The notes under the pieces: generated by a model | Databases searched by the model: none | What the model was told of the DNA's origin: nothing | The model's input: only the letters and a program-made list of their open reading frames with translations | Shown here: piece after piece, positions 57,901 to 64,000 of the stretch | How the letters are laid out: each line of letters starts with the position of its first letter | Position numbering within the stretch: the stretch's first letter is position 1 | Program-made: the position numbers and the translations under genes | From: Rhizophagus clarus | Lineage: Eukaryota; Glomeromycota; Glomeromycetes; Glomerales; Glomeraceae | Assembly: GCA_015698045.1 (NCBI GenBank) | Contig: BLAL01000271.1 | Span: forward strand, 62,001 to 126,000 | Length of the DNA stretch: 64,000 bases | Direction: 5' to 3'

Positions 57901-59178
57901 TTATTCCAATAATATTAATGGTTCTAAATATTGTTCAATATATATTTTAAGACGATTTCCATGGATTACTCCTTTTACCAATTTTCCATTCATATGACGT
58001 AACTTATATACATTTTGATCTAAAACATTATGAATGTAATAAGGTCCAATCCATTGATTTTCTAGTTTTGCTGACATATTATTTCTTAAATGAGTTTGTT
58101 CTACTAATACTTTATCACCTATTTTTAATTTTAAAGAAATACCTTTATCATCATATTTTTTCTTTTGAATTTGTTGTCGTTGATTAATTCTAATCTTTAC
58201 TTTTTCTAAATCTTGATCCATCTTTTCCATTATATCATATGTTCGCTCTAATAATGCTTCATGAATATCTTTTTCTTTATTAATATTTGTATCAATCATT
58301 AATTCTATAGGTAATACAGCTTGTCTTCCATATATTAAATAAAATGGTGAGTATCCTGTAGTTTCATGTTGCCTAGTACGATAAGCTAATAGTATCGCCT
58401 GAATATAATCATCCCATTCTTTATTATTATCTTTATCTATAACTAACTTTGCCAAACTTTCGCCAATAGTTCTATTAAAACGTTCTACCATTCCATTTGT
58501 TTGAGGTCTATAAGCTGAAGTTAACCTATGTTTTGTTTGGTATTTTTCGCATATTTCATTGATAAGAGCATTATTAAAAGATGTACCACGATCAGAAAGT
58601 ATTTCTTTAGGAACACCATGCCGGCTAATAATTTCTTCAAATAAAAATTTAGCAACAGTTTCAGCTTTAGCATTAGGTATTGCTCTCGCTTCTGGCCATT
58701 TTGTAAAATAATCCATAGCCACTATTATATAGCGATTACCTTTTTGAGTTACAGGTAAAGGACCCTTAATATCTATTCCAATTTTATCAAAAGGACCTCC
58801 TATCTTTAAAGGTAATAATTCTTCTCTTCTTTTTGTTTTACCTCTTCTTTGACAATTATCACAGGATTCAATATATATTTTAATATCATTATACATTTTA
58901 GGCCAATAATAACGTTCTTTTATTTTATTGTAAGTGGTTTCTACACCAAGATGTGCACCAGTCATATCTTTATGTAGATTAAACAGGATGATTTCAACTT
59001 GTGATGGCGTAATTACTCTCTGTAATTTATCTTGATTCTTCCTAAATAGTTTATCATTTTGTATGGTATAATTTTTGGCTAATTGTTTTATTTTATCTTG
59101 TTGATTTTTATTATACTTTTCAGGGATAATCAAGTTAGATAGGTACTGATATAAATCATAATATAATTGTTCTTCCAT
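57901..59178 (-). CDS. Ty3 integrase (separate reading frame)
   Basis: 425 aa from ATG 59178-59176. Zinc-binding domain: H69, H76, C106, C109 (HX6HX29CX2C). Core: D136 (KIGIDIKGP), D196 (ILSDRGTSF), E232 (NGMVERFNRT), a perfect D,D-35-E. C-terminal GPY/F-type segment WIGPYYIHNVL near 370. It inserts the cDNA into the chromosome. The frame starts one base after the pol stop (TAA T ATG) in the +1 frame, whereas Ty3 integrase is usually fused to RT; a reinitiation, a +1 shift or a one-base mutation could explain this. All catalytic residues are kept. Confidence 0.9.
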   Translation of the reverse strand: MEEQLYYDLYQYLSNLIIPEKYNKNQQDKIKQLAKNYTIQNDKLFRKNQDKLQRVITPSQVEIILFNLHKDMTGAHLGVETTYNKIKERYYWPKMYNDIKIYIESCDNCQRRGKTKRREELLPLKIGGPFDKIGIDIKGPLPVTQKGNRYIIVAMDYFTKWPEARAIPNAKAETVAKFLFEEIISRHGVPKEILSDRGTSFNNALINEICEKYQTKHRLTSAYRPQTNGMVERFNRTIGESLAKLVIDKDNNKEWDDYIQAILLAYRTRQHETTGYSPFYLIYGRQAVLPIELMIDTNINKEKDIHEALLERTYDIMEKMDQDLEKVKIRINQRQQIQKKKYDDKGISLKLKIGDKVLVEQTHLRNNMSAKLENQWIGPYYIHNVLDQNVYKLRHMNGKLVKGVIHGNRLKIYIEQYLEPLILLE

Positions 59179-59179
59179 A

Positions 59180-61750
59180 TTAACAGTTATTAGTTAAAAT
59201 AATTCGGGAAAGAGCATCTGCGTTATGATTTACAGTACCTTTTCTATACTTGATATCATAATCATAAGGTTGAAGAATTAATTGCCATCTGGCTAATCGT
59301 CCAGTAAGACCATTTTTAATAGTCTTTAATTTTAATAGCCATTGCAGTGCAGAATGATCAGTGAAGATTGTGAATTTCTTACCATACAAATAAGGTCTAA
59401 AATAATTAACAGCCCATATAACAGCGGCACATTCTAATTCTGTGGAAGAATAGTTTCGTTCAGATTCACTAGTCGATCTACTAGCATAAGCAATTGGATG
59501 TCTTAATCCATCCTCCTGTTCTTGTTCCAATACTGCTCCCAGCGCAGTAACTGAAGCATCTGTAAACAATAAAAATGATTTGGTAAAATCTGGATATGCC
59601 AATAAAGGTGCAGTAATAAGTTTTTCTTTAAGAAACTGAAAAACTTGATGGCGATCCTGATTCCATTCATAAGGAATATCTTTTTTTAATAACATGTATA
59701 AAGGTGTTGAAATTTTTGAAAAATCCTTTATAAAGCGACGATAATATGATGCTAAGCCTAAAAAAGCACGTAATTGTGTAAGATTTTTGGGAACAGGGTA
59801 ATTTTTAATAGCATCTACTTTACTTGGATCAGGCAAAATTCCTTTATTAGTTACTATATGACCTAAAAATTGAAGAGATTGGGTACAAAAATGACATTTT
59901 TCTGGATTAATTTTTAATCCTGCTTTTTCCACTCTTTTTAGTACTTCTTCCAAATGTTGTAAATGTTCTTCAAATGTTTTGGAATAGATATTAACATCAT
60001 CTAAATAAACCATTGTATTTTTCCATAACATATCTTTTAATATATTATCCATGCATCTTTGAAAAGTTCCTGGAGCATTGCATAAGCCGAATGGCATTAC
60101 ATTGAATTCATACATTCCATTTCTTGTTATGAAAGCTGTTTTTGATTTATCTTCTTCCTTCATTTCTACCTGCCAGTATCCTGAGGCCAGATCTAATGAA
60201 GTAAACCATTGGGCCTTTCCTAGTGAGTCAAAAATTTCGTCTGTTCGCGGAAGAGGATAATTATCTTTTTTAGTAACTTTATTTAATTGGCGATAATCTA
60301 CACAAAATCGTAACTTTCCATTTTTCTTGGGTACTAAAATAACAGGGGATGCCCATTCGCTTGTAGATGGCCTAATAATATTATAATACAACATCTCCTT
60401 AATTTCCTTATCAATATGCTCCTGCTCTTTTTGGGAAGTCCTATAAAATTTTTGACGTATGGGAGGAATATTTTCAGTATAAATAGAATGTTTTACAATA
60501 TTAGTACGACCCAACTCTTCCTTTTTAGTGGCAAAAAGATGTGCATATTTCAGTAGTAAGGTTGTCAATTTCTCCTTTTGTGTATTATTAATTTCTCCGA
60601 TAGCAATTGATTTCTCCGATGTTATATATAGTAACACATCATCTTGTTCAAGTTGCACTTTATAGAAGGGATCATCTGTAGGACTGATCATGGAGTACAA
60701 GGCGCAATCCTCCCATCGTTTGTAACAGACTTTACATTGTTGTTGTTCTTTTAATTTCTTTTCACACCAACACTTTCCTGGCCCTTTCCACTGTTTTTGA
60801 TCATTACTTCTGAACTTCTTTATCCAATATTGTAAACATTCATTTGGATATACATCTCCTTCTATTTGAGTAATATTCGAGGTTTGTTGTACATTAAAAA
60901 AGAAAGTTTGCGATTCCACATTTTCATCTTCCCCTTCTAACTCTAATTCACTGGGATTCTCAATTGATACTTGTGGAATTGGATGAAATTGTAACGGATT
61001 TTTAATGTTATCCCAGCATGTTACGGCTGTAGTAACTGTTCCATGTGGTGTAAGTATAGTTAAAAGTCCATTATTATAATCCAAGGTGGCGCGGACTTTA
61101 CTAATCCAATCATTACCTAAAACAATATTATAATCCTTGGATTCAGTCACAACCATATCTATTCCAACATCATATCCTTCAATATTTACTTGCACGTTGT
61201 GCTTTATTCCTAATGGGCAAGTACGATTTCCTTGTATATCAATTAATCTGAAATGTGCTGGGCTATCAATATCCTGTTGTTTACGGTCTAAAAACTGCTT
61301 TGAAATAACACTCCCCTTTGATCCAGAATCAATAATCACATTTATTCGTTCTCCAAATACTACAGCTTCACCAAATAAAGCATCTTTTACATCCTTCGTA
61401 TTATAATCTATTCGGCTATTTAGTTGTTTTTCATTTTCTGAATCCTGGGTAGTGGCAATTTCCTCTAAGAATTTGTTCCAGTCATCTATTTCTCCTTTGG
61501 TGATTGGGTTATTCGAAGCTTCCATTATTTTTATAGTAGCACGTTGTTCAAGCTTATTTGCATTAGTAACTTTCGGATTTTTATTGTAATCTTGATCAAA
61601 ACTTTCATCATTAATTAATTTATCATTATTATAATTATTATCATTAAGGTTGGAAATATTGTAACTGATAAAAGAATTCCGGTCTTTTTCTTTTATCAAA
61701 GAGGGATTTTTAATAGGTGTACTCTCACCCTCAGGAGGTACACTCTTTAG
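59180..61750 (-). CDS. Ty3 pol: protease, reverse transcriptase, RNase H
   Basis: The frame opens in the -1 frame relative to gag and overlaps its end; no AUG stands near the start, so it is probably made as gag-pol. Counting from the TTG at 61699: protease VIIDSGSKGSVIS (D124-S-G); a Cys cluster C310, C312, C322, C325, C332 between protease and RT (unusual, zinc-finger-like); RT with VPKKNGKLRFCVDYRQLNKV, SLDLASGYWQVEM, MPFGLCNAPGTFQRCM and YLDD at 565-568; RNase H LLFTDASVTALGAVL (D714), STELECAAV, TIFTDHSALQWL and KGTVNHNADALSR. It processes the polyprotein and copies the RNA in the particle. No internal stop. Confidence 0.9.
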   Translation of the reverse strand, partial: LKSVPPEGESTPIKNPSLIKEKDRNSFISYNISNLNDNNYNNDKLINDESFDQDYNKNPKVTNANKLEQRATIKIMEASNNPITKGEIDDWNKFLEEIATTQDSENEKQLNSRIDYNTKDVKDALFGEAVVFGERINVIIDSGSKGSVISKQFLDRKQQDIDSPAHFRLIDIQGNRTCPLGIKHNVQVNIEGYDVGIDMVVTESKDYNIVLGNDWISKVRATLDYNNGLLTILTPHGTVTTAVTCWDNIKNPLQFHPIPQVSIENPSELELEGEDENVESQTFFFNVQQTSNITQIEGDVYPNECLQYWIKKFRSNDQKQWKGPGKCWCEKKLKEQQQCKVCYKRWEDCALYSMISPTDDPFYKVQLEQDDVLLYITSEKSIAIGEINNTQKEKLTTLLLKYAHLFATKKEELGRTNIVKHSIYTENIPPIRQKFYRTSQKEQEHIDKEIKEMLYYNIIRPSTSEWASPVILVPKKNGKLRFCVDYRQLNKVTKKDNYPLPRTDEIFDSLGKAQWFTSLDLASGYWQVEMKEEDKSKTAFITRNGMYEFNVMPFGLCNAPGTFQRCMDNILKDMLWKNTMVYLDDVNIYSKTFEEHLQHLEEVLKRVEKAGLKINPEKCHFCTQSLQFLGHIVTNKGILPDPSKVDAIKNYPVPKNLTQLRAFLGLASYYRRFIKDFSKISTPLYMLLKKDIPYEWNQDRHQVFQFLKEKLITAPLLAYPDFTKSFLLFTDASVTALGAVLEQEQEDGLRHPIAYASRSTSESERNYSSTELECAAVIWAVNYFRPYLYGKKFTIFTDHSALQWLLKLKTIKNGLTGRLARWQLILQPYDYDIKYRKGTVNHNADALSRIILTNNC

Positions 61751-64000
61751 TTTAACGATTGGGCCGAACTATTGTTGTAATCTCCTCTTGCTTGGTTCGG
61801 CTGATTGTTACCTTGCCGACTGTTGGATTGGTAATTATAATGGTTAACATTACTATTATTGTTGTTATTTCGGTTATTTCCTCTATTATTCGGCCTGTTT
61901 GATTGATCTTTATTTTTATTCCAACACTCTCGAGCAATGTGCCCCTTTTTATTACAGTTGTAACACTCCTTATCCCTATTATTTCGCCTTATGTTATTGT
62001 TACTACTGTTGTTATAACTATTATTATAATTATTTCTATTTAGTACTCTTTCTATTTGTTCTTTCAACTTTCTTTCAATAATTTCTTCTATACTATCAGT
62101 CGCAACACTAGGGGTAGACAAATTTCGCGAAACAAAAGCCGCATGCGCCACTTGGGCTGGTATAGCGGCACCATACAGATTAGGGAGGTATCCAGGGGTT
62201 AAGGAATATGCGGATAAATCTGTCCCCATTGAAAAGGCAGTTTCAGTAGCCTTGGCTTTGTTAATGGCTTCTTTTACAGTTTGTGGCATTGCGGATTGCA
62301 CAGGCACTATAAACTCAGGTCTTAGCCCTTCTACATATTCCGATATTCGGTCCAACTCTGTTCTTTTTCTCTTTGGATCTATTCGTTTCCATAGTTCTTC
62401 CATAGCTGAAGTATACTCATCTATAGTTTCTCCAGCTCTCTGCTTCCTATTCCTGAGTTGGTGCTTCCACTGAGACATTTTGAATGGGTTACAAAATTGT
62501 GCTTCAAAGAGGTGTGTAAAAGATTGATTCCTATTTAGAGAATTTTCCCATTCGCGAGCTCCCACAGTATTGAACCATGTCAAAGCTGTTCCTTTCAAAT
62601 AGGAGGGCACCACATCCATTCGTCTATCCATACTGACACAATTCGCCTTACATGCCCTATCAAATGCTTCCAACCATTCTATAGGGTCTTGGTTCCCTCC
62701 TTTGAACTCGGGAAAATCCACCAACCTAGATTCCTTTCGAATATTTGAGGTAGGTGACGAGTGGTGTTGGTTGGCAGAGAGGATTTGATTAAATCCTTGT
62801 AGCAATTGAGTAAGCAAATCCGCGTTATCCGTAGGTGCCGGTTGAATAATAGGATAAGCGGGCTGTGTATTTTGCGAGGATACATTTGAAGTAGTGATGT
62901 TATGGAGATTACCACCACTTAAAGGAACTGCTACAATATTCGGATTGGTAGTAAGAGCCGGATTTATATCTAAAAACGGCTGTGTTGCGCTGAAATTACC
63001 GGTTGGTATACTTTTTTTAACCGGTGATTTGAATTTTACTTGAGTAGTTCCTTGTACTTTACTAGAACCCGAACTACTACCTCCTAAGTTTATATTGCCA
63101 ATAGTCGGATTCCTGATCGTGACATCCGGTCTGACGGTTTTTGCCGTAGATATGCTCGGATTGGTAATGGTCGTCATATACGAAGGAAGAGTGTTGTTAA
63201 AATTTATCGGTCCGGAATCTCCTTCTTCTATTTGTTCGAATGAGGTGTCATTAATAATCAAGTTGTATCCTCCTTCGATTTTATTATCCTTTAATTCATT
63301 TATTTCGTTATTAAAAAGGGCGCCTATTCGGTTAACGTATTGAGCATTCGCATGTCCGATACCAACATTCGTTGTTTTATCTTTCCAAGAAAACGTTCCG
63401 ACAGAATATTCCGGTATGATAGTTGCATGCGTATTTACGTTTGTTACCGGAACGTAGGCGTTGTTAAAGGATGATTTCGGAATAGGCGAATTAGGGGCTG
63501 ATTTTATCTCTAATGGTTCGGTTTTAACGATGTTTCTGAGGGCATCGTTTATACTACTTTCTAGCGTGGTCAACTTGAAATGTTGTAAGTTCCGGTCAAG
63601 TCTTTCCTGCTCCGGTTCGGTTAATTTTGGAATTTCTTGAGTTGGTTCGGAACTATCAGGTATCCTTAGTACATAATCATCGGAGTCATCATCATCCTCA
63701 TTTATTCCGCTCTGACCATGGCGACTAACTACCTCCTCATCGTCATCATCCTTCTGATCACCATCATCATTATTCGGATCGCTAGGTTGTTTGATTAATC
63801 TTTCCATACGAACAAATCCTGCGGTCGTGTCCCATGTTTGAGCAATGTCAGCCACGACGTTCTCTAAACCTTCGGCTGGCATGTTTTTATATCGAATGGT
63901 AAAAACCATATGTTGCAACAGATTTATTCTTTTATCTTGATCTTTCTCTTTTACTGCTTCATCAAAGAGATACACCGTGTGACCATTATAGTGACTGACG
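61747..64000 (-). CDS. Ty3 gag (capsid/nucleocapsid), 5' end beyond window
   Basis: Open from the window edge (751 codons visible) to TAA at 61749-61747; no start is assigned because the frame runs on past 64000. A long Asn/Ser/Thr-rich N-terminal half with an acidic patch (DDDDEEVV) leads to a retrotransposon gag domain: LVDFPEFKGGNQDPIEWLEA, LKGTALTWFNTV, FCNPFKMSQWKHQLRNRKQR, and ETIDEYTSAMEELWKRI. The CCHC knuckle CYNCNKKGHIAREC lies near 61925-61966, followed by an Asn/Gln-rich tail. It forms the particle and binds RNA. The N-terminal half is longer than usual for Ty3 gag. Confidence 0.85.
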   Translation of the reverse strand, partial: VSHYNGHTVYLFDEAVKEKDQDKRINLLQHMVFTIRYKNMPAEGLENVVADIAQTWDTTAGFVRMERLIKQPSDPNNDDGDQKDDDDEEVVSRHGQSGINEDDDDSDDYVLRIPDSSEPTQEIPKLTEPEQERLDRNLQHFKLTTLESSINDALRNIVKTEPLEIKSAPNSPIPKSSFNNAYVPVTNVNTHATIIPEYSVGTFSWKDKTTNVGIGHANAQYVNRIGALFNNEINELKDNKIEGGYNLIINDTSFEQIEEGDSGPINFNNTLPSYMTTITNPSISTAKTVRPDVTIRNPTIGNINLGGSSSGSSKVQGTTQVKFKSPVKKSIPTGNFSATQPFLDINPALTTNPNIVAVPLSGGNLHNITTSNVSSQNTQPAYPIIQPAPTDNADLLTQLLQGFNQILSANQHHSSPTSNIRKESRLVDFPEFKGGNQDPIEWLEAFDRACKANCVSMDRRMDVVPSYLKGTALTWFNTVGAREWENSLNRNQSFTHLFEAQFCNPFKMSQWKHQLRNRKQRAGETIDEYTSAMEELWKRIDPKRKRTELDRISEYVEGLRPEFIVPVQSAMPQTVKEAINKAKATETAFSMGTDLSAYSLTPGYLPNLYGAAIPAQVAHAAFVSRNLSTPSVATDSIEEIIERKLKEQIERVLNRNNYNNSYNNSSNNNIRRNNRDKECYNCNKKGHIARECWNKNKDQSNRPNNRGNNRNNNNNSNVNHYNYQSNSRQGNNQPNQARGDYNNSSAQSLN
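61750..61756 (-). promoter_or_regulatory. Candidate -1 frameshift site GTTAAAC at the gag stop
   Basis: Minus strand TCG TTA AAC TAA: the last two gag sense codons form the X XXY YYZ-type heptamer G TTA AAC, directly before the stop. Slipping back one base yields CTA AAG AGT GTA, the open pol frame. GUUAAAC is a known slippery sequence in some RNA viruses. Its function here is inferred; no stimulatory structure was modelled. Confidence 0.5.

Larger units (their letters stand above)
55315..64000 (-). mobile_element. Ty3-type LTR retrotransposon carrying an antisense gene (5' end off window)
   Basis: Order on the minus strand: gag (open at the window edge), protease-RT-RNase H, integrase, then about 2.1 kb containing a complete plus-strand gene, then polypurine tract and 3' LTR. 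RT before integrase fixes it as Ty3-like. All large frames are open and catalytic residues are kept, so it is young. The gene at 56250-57864 lies inside the element if the LTR at 55315 belongs to it, which the adjacent polypurine tract strongly supports. The 5' LTR and primer-binding site are beyond 64000. Confidence 0.8.

Noticed and set aside
60078..63343. Plus-strand frames opposite gag and pol
   Set aside because: Shadows of strongly supported minus-strand genes.
1..64000. tRNA, rRNA or other structural RNA genes
   Set aside because: I looked for B-box-like GGTTCGAATCC and rRNA core words and found none convincing; a covariance search would be decisive.

Overview
The window looks like repeat-rich, very AT-rich nuclear DNA from a fungus. 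The best guess is an arbuscular mycorrhizal fungus of the Rhizophagus/Glomeromycotina type. The grounds are: short GT-AG introns with TACTAAC-like branch points; a broken protein kinase with the split catalytic motif HRDL|HSKN; a SAM-domain plus PD-(D/E)XK-like protein of a kind I associate with these fungi; and dense CACTA, hAT, MULE-like, LINE, DIRS-like and Ty3 elements. The species is inferred. I see no rRNA, tRNA or CRISPR.

Layout. 1-8 kb: a kinase relic, then a heavily decayed minus-strand retroelement (3.5-7.85 kb) whose reverse transcriptase resembles DIRS-type enzymes. 8.2-10.2 kb: MULE-like element A, with a 9-bp target duplication. 11.35-13.44 kb: an 18-copy tandem array whose units look like tiny exons with perfect splice sites. 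17.4-30.6 kb: a decayed terminal-inverted-repeat element holding a 9.5-kb CACTA element (CACTA-1: broken transposase plus broken accessory gene, 3-bp duplication TCT) and a 2.3-kb element with TAGGACCC ends. 30.7-32.6 kb: an element flanked by TTAA. 33.1-42.7 kb: a three-level nest, MULE-like B (9-bp duplication) containing CACTA-2 (duplication GTA) containing CACTA-3 (duplication TAC). 42.7-51.1 kb: a decayed full-length LINE with an 18-bp target duplication. 51.3-53.1 kb: a GGAAATGTCA-ended element with a TA-flanked MITE inside. 54.3-55.3 kb: the 3' part of a hAT transposon. 55.3 kb to the right edge: a young Ty3-type LTR retrotransposon on the minus strand (3' LTR, polypurine tract, integrase, protease/RT/RNase H, gag running off the window).

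The most notable point is that this Ty3 element appears to carry an intact two-exon gene on the opposite strand, between integrase and the 3' LTR. It would encode a 388-aa SAM plus PD-(D/E)XK-like protein. A second theme is the repeated appearance, inside several unrelated elements, of tandem arrays whose units consist of a 24-51 nt exon-like core flanked by a strong 5' splice site, sometimes a TACTAAC-type branch point, a pyrimidine tract and AG. Apart from the Ty3 element and its cargo gene, every recognisable transposon gene is broken, mostly by TGA/TAA/TAG codons of the kind C-to-T or G-to-A changes create.
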